A DNA stretch of 64,000 bases from JAYZBC01 sp036339375 (lineage in GTDB: Bacteria > Pseudomonadota > Alphaproteobacteria > MPNO01 > UBA2964), in NCBI GenBank assembly GCA_036339375.1, contig JAYZBC010000078.1, positions 3,091 to 67,090 of the forward strand, read 5' to 3'. Position 1 is the stretch's first letter; the number at the start of each line of letters is the position of its first letter. Both the position numbers and the translations under genes were made by a program. Shown here piece by piece: positions 1 to 8,995 of the stretch. The notes beneath the pieces were generated by a model that did no database searches, was not told the origin of the DNA, and worked only from the letters and a program-made list of their open reading frames with translations.

Positions 1-51
1 ACAGCATAAATATTTCAGTCAAAGCCTTGCCCGTTTATCATTTAAAAAAAG

Positions 52-138
52 TGGTGCCCGCTCCCGGACTCGAACCGGGACGACCTTTCGATCAACGGAT
101 TTTAAGTCCGTTGCGTCTACCAATTCCGCCAAGCGGGC
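52..138 (-). tRNA. tRNA-Leu (anticodon UAA)
   Basis: Read on the minus strand this folds as a class II tRNA. The acceptor arms GCCCGCT and AGCGGGC pair, followed by discriminator A and an encoded CCA (complement of 52-54). The anticodon loop CTTAAAA puts UAA at 102-104. There is a long variable arm (GATC-GAAA-GGTC) and a T arm containing GGTTCGAGTCC. The 87-nt length matches the usual tRNA-Leu(UAA). It lies downstream of the MFS genes on the same strand. Confidence 0.97.
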
Positions 139-258
139 ACGATGTAGACCAAATAGCGCTGAAACCTATTCTGAATGGTTAAAATTCGCAAGAAATCGGT
201 GATACTAAAGATGTTAAAACCCTTAAAACTGTTTTCCTAATCATTCAACTTTGCGTAA

Positions 259-1518
259 TTAGTACTTTTCATAACCCTCTAGTGCAGCTGCTACTGTATG
301 TCTACGGCGTAACATCCAAAAATAAACAATCAGGCAGATTATTCCTCCGCAGGCAACAGAAATTTGAATTCCGAGTAATTCTGCTGCAGCGCCCATAAAA
401 AGTGCACCTAGAGCCGGAGCTCCCCGGTGAATTACGCCGTATAATGCCATAACCCGCCCACGCATAACACCATCCACAGAATGTTGCATTAGGGTTTGTG
501 TAGCCGTTCCACCATAAATACCGGCCATCCCTAAAATAAAAATGCTGAAAATAGCAAGAGGATACCAAGAGGTAGAGACAAAAGAAAAAATACCACTTCC
601 AGATACAAGCAATGCCAAAATTGTTAATTTCGTTAAACCCTTTACGTGACCTCGGCGTGCAAGGTAAATTGCGGCTAACAGCCCACCCAACCCGGAGGCC
701 GCTGTCAACTCTCCAAGCCCTGCTGCACCTCTATCAAAAATTTTATCTGCAAACTCGGGTAAAAGTTCAAGCAAGGATTTACCACCGAGTGCCATGGCCG
801 TTAACAAAATCAACCCAGGCCCAATTCCTTTGTGCTGAAAGGCATATTTCAGGCCGTCCACTGATTGCGCGAAAAAGCTAATTCCTTTTTTTGGCTTTTC
901 TTCACTTCGAACGGGACGAATTATGCATAATGAAGTTATAAAGAATGTAAACGTAACCGCGTTAAATAAAAAAGCCACACCAACGTTCCAAGTTTCAATG
1001 ATTAAGGCACCGACAATTGGCCCCACCACTCTTGCCAAATTATATATCGCAGAACTAAGGGCTACAGCAGGAGGAATAAAATGGTGCTCAACCAAATTTG
1101 GTACCATCGATAAGCGAGCAGCAGTGTTTAGTGCTCCAGCTAACCCAAGGAAGAATGTCCATCCAATTAGCCACCAGATATCTCCGTGGTTTAACAATTT
1201 TCCTGCAAGATACATCCACCCCAGTATAAAGGCTTGCAACATACCCATCGTTTGGCTGAAAATCGCTAAATAGCGGCGGTCATATGTGTCCGCCAAAACG
1301 CCAGCAAAAGGGGTCAAAAACAGCGTTGGTATGAGATCTGCAAATGCAATCATCCCCACCCAAAAGCTTGAATTTGTGAGTTCCCAAGCAAGCCAGTAAA
1401 CAGCTAATCTATGCGCCCACAGCCCAAACAAGGAAATGGTGCCACCAGCTGTGTAAATAGCATAATTTCGTTGTTTTAAGACACTCAGAATGCCAACTCT
1501 TGAACCAGTTCTCACCAT
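259..1518 (-). CDS. MFS transporter, EntS-like (paralogue 1 of 3 in tandem)
   Basis: A 419-residue inner-membrane protein with about 12 hydrophobic segments, of the MFS_3 / EntS-like drug and siderophore exporter type. The loop 2-3 motif A appears as GVLADTYDRR. The C-terminal half has RGRVMALYGVIHRG followed by PALGAL, a signature shared with the next two genes. It is third in a leftward run whose genes are separated by 66 to 72 nt, so co-transcription is likely. Its substrate is unknown. The family is clear from sequence; export rather than import is inferred from family behaviour. Confidence 0.88.
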   Translation of the reverse strand: MVRTGSRVGILSVLKQRNYAIYTAGGTISLFGLWAHRLAVYWLAWELTNSSFWVGMIAFADLIPTLFLTPFAGVLADTYDRRYLAIFSQTMGMLQAFILGWMYLAGKLLNHGDIWWLIGWTFFLGLAGALNTAARLSMVPNLVEHHFIPPAVALSSAIYNLARVVGPIVGALIIETWNVGVAFLFNAVTFTFFITSLCIIRPVRSEEKPKKGISFFAQSVDGLKYAFQHKGIGPGLILLTAMALGGKSLLELLPEFADKIFDRGAAGLGELTAASGLGGLLAAIYLARRGHVKGLTKLTILALLVSGSGIFSFVSTSWYPLAIFSIFILGMAGIYGGTATQTLMQHSVDGVMRGRVMALYGVIHRGAPALGALFMGAAAELLGIQISVACGGIICLIVYFWMLRRRHTVAAALEGYEKY

Positions 1519-1590
1519 AAAAATTCAGCAGTTTAATATGCCGCTCACATCAAGTTTTTTGACGGGTACAACTTAGTGAAAACGACGAAT

Positions 1591-2862
1591 TTATCTTTCT
1601 TCATTTGTTGCAACATTTATTGTTTGGGTATTTTCTAACGCTGAAATCATTTTATTCCTGTGTCGAAATATCCAGATAAAAACGCTTAAACAAATAATAC
1701 CTCCTACGGATAGAGATACCTGAAATCCAACCAATTCAGCAATAGAACCCATTGCCAGGGCACCAAGTGCCGGACCTCCTCTATAAATCATACCATAAAG
1801 GCTCATGACACGTCCCCGCATGGCTCCATCTACTGCATTCTGCATTAAAGTTTGAGTGCCTGTACCACCTATTACAGCAACCCCACCAATAAAAAATGAA
1901 AACACTAAACCAAGATAGTAAATTTCGGTGAGATTAAAAATAAATACACTGAATGCTCCTACCAATAGTGAAAAAATCACTATTCGTGTTAGGCCAGCGG
2001 GTGTTCCACGTTGAGCCAACCAAACCGCTGCAATGGTTGCACCCACAGCAGAAGCAGCCATCAATCCTCCTAAACCCGTTGGCCCTAATTTAAAAACCTC
2101 GCCTGTTACGCCAGGCAGAAGTTCCAAAACGGGTTTCAAACCAACTGCCAAACCAATTATCAAAATCAAAATTGGGCCAATTCCGGGATGTTTAGTAGCA
2201 TAACGAATTCCCACACCCGCTTGTTTAAAGACGTTTCCTGCCATTTCTTTCCCCCGCTCATCGCGGATCATGCGAGCTTTACACAAACAAGCTAAAAATA
2301 TTAAGAAAGTGAAGCCATTAATTAAAAATGTAATACCAACACCAAATGAAGCTATTAAATAACCCGCAAACATCGGCCCAATAAATCTGGCGAGATTAAA
2401 AATTGCGGAATCCATTGCCACGCCTGAAGGCACATGCTTGCGTTCCATTAAATTGGGAACCAACGACAAACGAGCAGCTGTGTTAAAAGCCCATACAATG
2501 CCAATAAATAAGGTAAGAAATACTAAGGCCCAAATGTCTAAAAGATCTGCAAAAGCCAAGCCTGCTAGAGCGAAAGCCTGCAACATCCCAAGGAATAGTG
2601 TCGCAAACATCATAGAATGCCGGTTAACCCGATCCGCAACCACACCAGCGATTGGAGTTAAAATAACGGTCGGAAATAGATCAGCAAAAGCAACCACACC
2701 CAACCAAAAACCTGAATTGGTCAACTCCCAGGTCAACCAACCAATGGTAAGACGCTGGCCCCAAATGCCTATTAGGCCTAATCCGCCTCCCCAAAAATAC
2801 CAAGCGAAATTGCGCTGACGGAGTGCATCTGTAATGGCTTCTATATTGGTGACGCGGCTCAA
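1591..2862 (-). CDS. MFS transporter, EntS-like (paralogue 2 of 3 in tandem)
   Basis: A 423-residue, 12-helix MFS protein closely related to its two neighbours. It begins with the same layout, about 15 residues before a QRNFAWY block, carries motif A as GVVADRVNRH, and has the conserved TLMQNAVDG and RGRVMSLYGM segments in the C-terminal half. The shared layout along the whole length indicates tandem duplication rather than chance adjacency. Probable secondary exporter in the inner membrane. No regulator or enzyme gene in the run hints at a substrate. Confidence 0.88.
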   Translation of the reverse strand: MSRVTNIEAITDALRQRNFAWYFWGGGLGLIGIWGQRLTIGWLTWELTNSGFWLGVVAFADLFPTVILTPIAGVVADRVNRHSMMFATLFLGMLQAFALAGLAFADLLDIWALVFLTLFIGIVWAFNTAARLSLVPNLMERKHVPSGVAMDSAIFNLARFIGPMFAGYLIASFGVGITFLINGFTFLIFLACLCKARMIRDERGKEMAGNVFKQAGVGIRYATKHPGIGPILILIIGLAVGLKPVLELLPGVTGEVFKLGPTGLGGLMAASAVGATIAAVWLAQRGTPAGLTRIVIFSLLVGAFSVFIFNLTEIYYLGLVFSFFIGGVAVIGGTGTQTLMQNAVDGAMRGRVMSLYGMIYRGGPALGALAMGSIAELVGFQVSLSVGGIICLSVFIWIFRHRNKMISALENTQTINVATNEER

Positions 2863-2928
2863 TTTAAAACAAATTTTTATAAAAAAAAGGGTAACTTAAA
2901 CGGATTTTCAATCCATCCATCGTTGCCT

Positions 2929-4170
2929 CTAATTGCGACCTGTTTCAAGCGCTTGGGAAATTTTCATACGGCGTGGATATATCCAAACAGCCGCTCCTAA
3001 ACAGAAAATTATCGCAATCCCGATCATTGCAATAGAAAGACCAACGCCTTCAGCAATAGCGCCAACCACCAAAGCACCTATAGCAGGTGCACCGCGATGG
3101 AGCATGCCATAAAGGCTCATCACCCTCCCCCGTAAATGCCCTTCGACCGCTGTTTGCATCAATGTTTGTACCCCTGTACCCGTCAAAGTTATAGAAGTTC
3201 CCACAATAAAGGAACCGATTAGACCTAACCAAAGGAAATTGGAAAAACACATAATCAAAATTCCAAAAGGTCCGACAAATAATGCCGATAAGGTGATGCG
3301 TGTTAAGCCTTCTGAACGACCCCGCACCGCTAAAAAAACAGCACAAGTAATAGCGCCAAATCCCGCTGCAGCAGCAAGCCAGGCAAACCCATGGACATCG
3401 CTTTTGAATACATCCTCCGCAAAAGCAGGCAACATTTCTAGGAAAGGTTTGACGCCAATTGCCAGTGCAGTCAGGACCACCAAAAGGGGTCCAATGCCGG
3501 GATGCTTAGCGGCATAACGCATGCCCTCAAGTGATTGTAAAAAAACGCCACCAGTTCGGCCACTAGTTTCGTGGCGGACTAACCTCATTTTAAAGAGACA
3601 AAATAAAAAAATTACATAAGTAACACAGTTAAAAACAAAAGCGCCTCCGATATTAATTTCTGCAATAAGCCAAGCGGCTATTACGGGTCCCAATACGCGT
3701 GCCGAATTATAAATAGCTGCGTCACTTGCGAGAGCAGATGGAACAAACTGAGGTTCTAGAAGATTAGGCACCAATGCAAGTCGTGCCGCAGTATTGTAGG
3801 CGAGAGCCACACCCAAAAAGACTGTAAGGCCTAAAAGGGACCAAATTTCTATAATTCCTATAAGGGTAAGGGTAGCTAAAACAATGGCTTGGAATGCGGC
3901 CGCTAATTGACTATAAATTGACAATTTACGACGATCAACACGATCAGCAATCACTCCAGCTAAAGGTGTGATAATAACTGTAGGAAACAAATCGGCAAAT
4001 GCGATGAGACCGAGCCAAAAGTAAGAACCGGTCAACTTCCAGGCGAGCCACGCTACCGCAATGCGCTGGGCCCATACGCCAAAAAGAGAAATCGCAGCGC
4101 CGCTCATATACCAAGCGAAGTTTCGCTGTTTCCAAGTTTCAATGACACCGTCAAATGTGGTGAAAGCCAA
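2929..4170 (-). CDS. MFS transporter, EntS-like (paralogue 3 of 3 in tandem)
   Basis: A 413-residue MFS protein and the promoter-proximal member of the leftward run. Motif A is GVIADRVDRRKL, the closest to consensus of the three. TLMQTAVEG and RGRVMSLYGMLHRG repeat the signature of its paralogues. The start lies about 16 residues before the QRNFAWY block, as in the siblings. The 85 nt between this gene and the cinA-like gene upstream on the same strand leave room for a promoter, but none stands out. Substrate unknown. Confidence 0.88.
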   Translation of the reverse strand: MAFTTFDGVIETWKQRNFAWYMSGAAISLFGVWAQRIAVAWLAWKLTGSYFWLGLIAFADLFPTVIITPLAGVIADRVDRRKLSIYSQLAAAFQAIVLATLTLIGIIEIWSLLGLTVFLGVALAYNTAARLALVPNLLEPQFVPSALASDAAIYNSARVLGPVIAAWLIAEINIGGAFVFNCVTYVIFLFCLFKMRLVRHETSGRTGGVFLQSLEGMRYAAKHPGIGPLLVVLTALAIGVKPFLEMLPAFAEDVFKSDVHGFAWLAAAAGFGAITCAVFLAVRGRSEGLTRITLSALFVGPFGILIMCFSNFLWLGLIGSFIVGTSITLTGTGVQTLMQTAVEGHLRGRVMSLYGMLHRGAPAIGALVVGAIAEGVGLSIAMIGIAIIFCLGAAVWIYPRRMKISQALETGRN

Positions 4171-4255
4171 AGTTTCTTTTACCTTTCACTTTAAAATTTT
4201 GTATAAATAAAATTTAGATTTTTATTTCTAACGAAATAATTTGATTTCATAGTTT

Positions 4256-5056
4256 TTAGGCATCGCCGGGTTCTGCGGAAGCCTGGGCGGTGTTAGGATC
4301 TTCGTCTCTTGGATTACCTCCAAGATCAAGCAGGGCCTGCATAATTTCAGCATGGGCTTTATCTAATTGTCCGTCTTCACGCCCACGTATTACGACAGAC
4401 ACTCGAAAACCAACCTCATGACGCATTTGCGGGTAACTACCAATATCTAATTCGGGATACTTATTTTGGATTGTCTCTAAAGCATCAGCAATAGTTCCTT
4501 CTCCAAGATCAATCGCTAAACCCCGAGAATTTACCTTACTACCCCCTGTCAGATAGCCTTTGGCCTCTTCAAACATTACTCTCATTACTCTCGGAACCCC
4601 CGCCATTACAAATACATTTTCCATACAGTAGCCAGGAGCGGCACTAATACTGTTTGGCAAAAGAGTTGAACCTTTTGGGAAAGTCGCCATCCGCAAACGT
4701 GCTTCATTCATAACCTCTCCACGCTCTTCCACTCTCTTAGTCATTAAAGCAGCTGTTTCCGGGTCTCGAACCATAGGCACTCCGAATGCTTCTGCAACAC
4801 ACTCTGATGTTATATCGTCATGCGTTGGTCCTATACCTCCGGTTGTGAAAACGTAATCGTAATCCTGACGACATTTATTTAGGTATTTAACAATAATTTC
4901 CTTTTCATCTGGTATTACATGTGCCCTGGCCAGTTGAATTCCTAATTCATTCAATTCTTTTGCTATGTAGGATAGATTTTTGTCTTGGGTTCGTCCTGAA
5001 AGCAATTCATTTCCAATAAGAATCAAACATGCGTTGACTGTTTTGTGCTGAGTCAT
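4256..5056 (-). CDS. CinA-type MoCF_biosynth domain protein (competence/damage-inducible protein A family)
   Basis: A 266-residue protein of the molybdopterin-binding (MoaB/Mog-like) fold. ILIGNELLSGRTQDKN at the N-terminus and the FTTGGIGPTHDDIT block around residue 70 are the family hallmarks. It has only the N-terminal half of full-length CinA (about 400 residues) and no C-terminal deamidase domain. Short forms like this are common in alphaproteobacteria and may act as nucleotide or ADP-ribose pyrophosphatases; which activity applies here is not visible. It diverges from map across an AT-rich spacer. Confidence 0.88.
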   Translation of the reverse strand: MTQHKTVNACLILIGNELLSGRTQDKNLSYIAKELNELGIQLARAHVIPDEKEIIVKYLNKCRQDYDYVFTTGGIGPTHDDITSECVAEAFGVPMVRDPETAALMTKRVEERGEVMNEARLRMATFPKGSTLLPNSISAAPGYCMENVFVMAGVPRVMRVMFEEAKGYLTGGSKVNSRGLAIDLGEGTIADALETIQNKYPELDIGSYPQMRHEVGFRVSVVIRGREDGQLDKAHAEIMQALLDLGGNPRDEDPNTAQASAEPGDA

Positions 5057-5357
5057 TGTGTATTCATTGTCCTTGATTACAGACTGTATAGCTTACCCAG
5101 AGGAGAGGTGCACCCCTAGGAAATAAGAAATCCATAAAATTTTTAGAAATTAAAATTTCAAAATCATTTCCGGAAAATGTAGCCACATAAAACAAAAAAG
5201 AAAATTTGGATAAAAAAATTTAATATAATTAGTATTCTTTTGTTTCATTAAAATTTACAGAGTTTTCCTTGCCGTCTATTGCAATACATGCGATTGAACG
5301 TAAAAATTTGGAAAACATTTGTAAGTCGAAACATCAAAAGTGCTCGAAGGCAGAGAA
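5057..5357. promoter_or_regulatory. Divergent intergenic region between the cinA-like gene and map
   Basis: An AT-rich spacer of about 300 nt. It holds a TATAAT at 5224-5229 facing map, without a convincing -35 box at normal spacing. There is also a perfect 8-bp palindrome GGTGCACC at 5107-5114, inside a longer imperfect one, near the cinA-like start. No open reading frame with a ribosome binding site is seen. Promoters for both genes must lie here, but their exact elements are uncertain. Confidence 0.3.
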
Positions 5358-6149
5358 GTGGATACATCTCATATAACAATTCACAAGCCCGAAGATTTTG
5401 AATCTATGCGGCGAGCAGGGCGCTTAGCTGCAGAAGTATTGGACTATATTACGCCAAAAGTGCTGCCTGGTGTCACAACTGGTGAACTGGATCAATTGTG
5501 CCACAATTTTATCATTTCGAATGAGGCAATTCCATCCCCCCTAAATTATCGTGGTTTTCCCAAATCTATATGTACCTCCATAAATCACGTTGTCTGCCAT
5601 GGAATCCCTGGGGACAAAATCCTCCGCTCAGGTGATATTGTAAATATTGATATAACTGTCACGCTAGATGGATGGCATGGCGACACAAGCAGGATGTTTC
5701 CGATAGGCCAAGTGGGTATAAAGGCCAAACGTTTAATGGACGTAACTTATGAAGCGTTAATGCGTGGAATAGAAGTAACTAAACCCGGCGCAACCGTTGG
5801 TGATATTGGCCACACGATTCAGACTTTTGTTGAAAAACAAAGATTTTCTGTCGTCCGAGATTTTTGCGGTCACGGTTTGGGGAGGGTTTTTCACGCTGCC
5901 CCTAGCATTCTTCATTATGGAACACCGGGTGAAGGTCCTGAGTTGCGGGAAGGAATGTTTTTCACTATTGAACCAATGATCAACTCAGGACGTTATGAAA
6001 CTAAAATTCTTGCTGATGGCTGGACAGCTGTCACCAAGGATCGTTCACTTTCCGCCCAGTTTGAACATTCTATTGGCGTGACTGCAGACGGATACGAAAT
6101 TTTCACAACCTCTCCTGCTGGTTTAGACCACCCACCTTATCACCCCTAA
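5358..6149 (+). CDS. map: Methionine aminopeptidase type I
   Basis: Removes the initiator methionine from nascent proteins in the cytosol. The protein is about 263 residues, normal for bacterial type I MetAP. NIDITVTLDGWHGDTSRMF contains the first metal-binding Asp residues; GHGLGRVFH and FTIEPM supply the His and Glu ligands. I chose GTG at 5358 because GAAGG sits 7 nt upstream and the following IxIHKPEDFE segment matches family N-termini. An in-frame GTG at 5340 is possible but has no good ribosome binding site. Confidence 0.95.
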   Translation: MDTSHITIHKPEDFESMRRAGRLAAEVLDYITPKVLPGVTTGELDQLCHNFIISNEAIPSPLNYRGFPKSICTSINHVVCHGIPGDKILRSGDIVNIDITVTLDGWHGDTSRMFPIGQVGIKAKRLMDVTYEALMRGIEVTKPGATVGDIGHTIQTFVEKQRFSVVRDFCGHGLGRVFHAAPSILHYGTPGEGPELREGMFFTIEPMINSGRYETKILADGWTAVTKDRSLSAQFEHSIGVTADGYEIFTTSPAGLDHPPYHP

Positions 6150-6280
6150 TCAATTTTCAATCAACAAATCGAAAGAAAAACAGATTATGTTATGCGAAGA
6201 CCGCTGTCCACGATATGAATTCCATAGAAAAAAAGGGGAGATGAACAAATTACGGCGCCAAAAGGACAGGGTTGTTAGAA

Positions 6281-6937
6281 TTAATTTATAGCCCCAAAAA
6301 AAGCCTTAAAAGCCTCCAAACCACCTCTCCAAGTCATTGAAACTGCGACATAAAAGATTAGTACAAGACCAAAATACCCTATCCAATGATGTCTTTTTAA
6401 AAGCTTAGCAATTAAAGTTGCTCCAATTCCCATTAGAACAACTGATAAAGCTAAGCCAATGACTAAAGCAGTCATGTGATTGTTCGCAGCGCCCGCCACC
6501 GCCAAAACATTATCCAAAGACATCGAAATATCTGCAATTGCAACTTGAATGATGGCCGAGGCAAGGGTTTTACGAGGTAAATCTTTTTCTTCATCCTTGT
6601 CTACGACCGCGTCAGGGTTCGTTACTTTAGCGGACTTGGTATTGGCCAAAGCATTTTGTCTTAAATCACGATACAGCTTCCAACTCACCCAAAGTAATAA
6701 CAATCCGCCGACAAACATAAGACCAACAATATTGAGGAGTTCCAAGGTAACGACAGCGAATGCAATACGTGCCATCACCGCTAGGGCAATACCGTAAAAT
6801 ATTACTTTTTTCCGGTATTCGGGTTGAACGCTAGCGGCTGCCATTCCAACCACAATTGCATTATCTCCAGCAAGTACCAAATCTATGAAGATGACTTGAA
6901 TTATTGCAATAAATTCTGAATAGGAAATTTCAAACAT
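6281..6937 (-). CDS. TerC family integral membrane protein (YjbE type)
   Basis: A 218-residue membrane protein with about seven hydrophobic helices. The two diagnostic TerC repeats are present: DLVLAGDNAIVVG near residue 20 and DISMSLDNVLAVAG near residue 135, each with the Asp and Asn expected to line the transport path. Members of this family export Mn2+ or load metal onto secreted enzymes, or contribute to tellurite resistance; which applies here is unknown. A charged cytoplasmic loop rich in Lys, Asp and Glu separates the halves. It is convergent with map. Confidence 0.9.
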   Translation of the reverse strand: MFEISYSEFIAIIQVIFIDLVLAGDNAIVVGMAAASVQPEYRKKVIFYGIALAVMARIAFAVVTLELLNIVGLMFVGGLLLLWVSWKLYRDLRQNALANTKSAKVTNPDAVVDKDEEKDLPRKTLASAIIQVAIADISMSLDNVLAVAGAANNHMTALVIGLALSVVLMGIGATLIAKLLKRHHWIGYFGLVLIFYVAVSMTWRGGLEAFKAFFGAIN

Positions 6938-7204
6938 TATTTTGGCCGTTATAAGCGGCTAAATTTGTAAAACACAACAAGGCCTCTAAAGAAGAATTCT
7001 TTAAGATTCTATAGTTAACGTTAGTATAAGTTGTTCCCGCTAAAATATAAAACTTTTGATAAAAGCAATAGCACCTCCAATTTTCTTAAAAAACCTCCCT
7101 TTATGAGCAGGGGATACCTGTGTATACGATTATGGCCCAAAACTAAAATTGTAGCCCGAGTAATTTGACAAAAAGATTGAACAAAATCCCAATTTAGGTT
7201 TTAA

Positions 7205-7810
7205 ATGCCAAGTGAAAACTGGAAAAAATATTATAAGAAAACCGGAGAACGGCCACCTCGAAAAACCCTTTTAAGGGCTATAAAAAATTTCGACGGGGAA
7301 AGTTCACTCGAAATACATCAAAAACGCGCCTTAGATTTAGGCTGTGGAAATGGTCGCGACACTGTCGAGTTACTTCGACGGGGTTGGGAGGTGATCGCGG
7401 TTGACGCTGAAATCAATGCCATAGATGGCTTACAAAAACGGAAAGAAATTACAAAAAATTGTAAATTAAGTACGATCAACGCTCGCTTCGAACAAATTGA
7501 ACTCCCTGAAGTAGATCTAATTAATTCCAGTTTTTCTTTACCCCTCGTTCCCCCTGCAATTTTTCCTGACCTATGGGACCGCTTGTTAGCAGCTGTTCGA
7601 ACGGATGGACGGATCAGCTGCCAATTATACGGAAATCGCGACAGCTGGGTGGGTGATCCGACAATAACATTTCTTACAAAAAGCGCTGTGGATATTTTGT
7701 TACAATCTATGGAAATTGAATATTTTCACGAGGAAGATGATGAAAGTGTCACGCCAAGAGGTGTGAAAAAGCACTGGCATATATTCCATATTGTCGCAAA
7801 AAAACCGTAA
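7205..7810 (+). CDS. Class I SAM-dependent methyltransferase (TehB-like)
   Basis: A 201-residue Rossmann methyltransferase. Motif I is LDLGCGNGRDTVELL near residue 47, followed by the acidic end of strand 2 in VIAVDAE, which binds SAM ribose. The N-terminal W-x2-YYKKTGERPPR stretch resembles TehB/thiopurine-type methyltransferases. The substrate is unknown. It begins 5 nt after a weak TAGG, and a perfect TTGACA lies at 7165-7170 without a clear -10. It ends 10 nt from the convergent purC stop. Confidence 0.82.
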   Translation: MPSENWKKYYKKTGERPPRKTLLRAIKNFDGESSLEIHQKRALDLGCGNGRDTVELLRRGWEVIAVDAEINAIDGLQKRKEITKNCKLSTINARFEQIELPEVDLINSSFSLPLVPPAIFPDLWDRLLAAVRTDGRISCQLYGNRDSWVGDPTITFLTKSAVDILLQSMEIEYFHEEDDESVTPRGVKKHWHIFHIVAKKP

Positions 7811-7820
7811 AACAGAATTT

Positions 7821-8798
7821 TTAAAAAAAATCGGGCAACGCACCTGCTAAATTTTTCCGGATTCGCTCCCGAACAGGATCAGTATTTTTTGGTTTCCCAA
7901 AAGGCTCACCCGTTACTTGTTCGAACAAAGCAATATATTTTTTGCTGAACTCTAAAAGAGTGGCTACCGGTATTTCTGGAATGGGGTCTTTATAGGGATC
8001 ACATTGTTTAGAAACCCAAAGGCGAAGGAATTCTTTGTCTAGGCTCTCCGGTTCCTCTCCACTGGAGTGACGTTGTTTATAGCTTGAGGTTAACCAGTAG
8101 CGACTTGAATCGGGGGTGTGAATTTCATCAGCAAGTGTAATTAATCCTTCTTCGTCAACGCCAAATTCGTACTTAGTATCAACGAGAATTAAACCGTTTT
8201 TCGCAGAAATTTCACGTCCACGAGCAAATAGATTTAAACTAATTTGGGCGAGTTCAGACCATTGATTTTGTGATAGAAGGCCTTGACTTACCACTTCTTC
8301 CGGCGTGATTGGCAAATCATGAGCTCCCTCCAAACCCTTGGTTGTCGGGGTTAAAATAGTATTCGATAACTTCTGATTTTTAACCAGCCCATCGGGGAAT
8401 TCAATGCCATAAAGAGTACGATCACCACGTTCATACATTTGCCATATACTCGTTTCGGTTGACCCCGTAATATAATCCCGAACTACCATTTCAACCGGCA
8501 GCATTGAAAGGTTTTTAGCAATTATAACATTTGGATCTGGGTAGCTTATAACGTGGTTGGCACAAATATCGGTTGTCTTATCAAACCAAAAACGAGCAGT
8601 TTCATTGAGGACTTGGCCTTTATAAGGCACAGAGGCAAGCACCTGGTCAAATGCAGATTGTCTATCTGTTGCAATCATCACCCGGCGCCCATCAGGCAAG
8701 CTATAAGAATCTCTAACCTTGCCCTTTTCAAAATTAGGTAACTCTGAAAACTGAGTATCCGTTAAACAAATATCTTCGAAATCAGTGTTAGTTTGCAT
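7821..8798 (-). CDS. purC: Phosphoribosylaminoimidazole-succinocarboxamide synthase (SAICAR synthetase), long form
   Basis: Joins aspartate to CAIR in de novo purine synthesis. GKVRDSY at the N-terminus, IATDRQSAFDQVL, and the aspartate-site blocks VVRDYITGST and LVDTKYEFG identify the enzyme. At 325 residues it is the long form (yeast Ade1-like length), not the roughly 240-250-residue form usually found beside purS in alphaproteobacteria. It sits alone, about 9.5 kb from purSQL and on the opposite strand. It diverges from the hydrolase island. Confidence 0.95.
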   Translation of the reverse strand: MQTNTDFEDICLTDTQFSELPNFEKGKVRDSYSLPDGRRVMIATDRQSAFDQVLASVPYKGQVLNETARFWFDKTTDICANHVISYPDPNVIIAKNLSMLPVEMVVRDYITGSTETSIWQMYERGDRTLYGIEFPDGLVKNQKLSNTILTPTTKGLEGAHDLPITPEEVVSQGLLSQNQWSELAQISLNLFARGREISAKNGLILVDTKYEFGVDEEGLITLADEIHTPDSSRYWLTSSYKQRHSSGEEPESLDKEFLRLWVSKQCDPYKDPIPEIPVATLLEFSKKYIALFEQVTGEPFGKPKNTDPVRERIRKNLAGALPDFF

Positions 8799-8830
8799 CG
8801 TATTCTTTCTTTTCCAATAATTGTTAGTTT

Positions 8831-8844
8831 AGGGTTTTAACCCT
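8831..8844. promoter_or_regulatory. Perfect inverted repeat in the purC / hydrolase divergent region
   Basis: AGGGTT-TT-AACCCT forms two 6-bp arms with a 2-nt centre, 33 nt upstream of the purC start and about 150 nt upstream of the first hydrolase. A dimeric regulator or a small hairpin in the purC leader would both fit. The arms are short and I do not recognise the site. Confidence 0.25.
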
Positions 8845-8995
8845 GTTTTGTGACTACTTTATTGTTTTAATTATGAATCTGAAACGCAAAATTGGGAAAA
8901 CCCTGTGGAAAATCACTCTTTACGTTCCAGATAGTTCCATTTTAATCGTTTTTGTTTGATAATTAGCTAAATATCATTTTTGTGGGAGAAAATTT

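Noticed and set aside
6187..6291. 34-codon open frame between map and TerC
   Set aside because: Overlaps the TerC stop, has no strong ribosome binding site at its first ATG and no family resemblance.
6938..7204. Possible yybP-ykoY manganese riboswitch upstream of TerC
   Set aside because: TerC genes often have this riboswitch, and CCCCT and AGGGA segments on the minus strand looked suggestive, but the conserved GGGGAGUAG core and paired loops are not present.
7165..7204. TTGACA promoter for the methyltransferase
   Set aside because: Perfect -35 match but no acceptable -10 within 16-19 nt.
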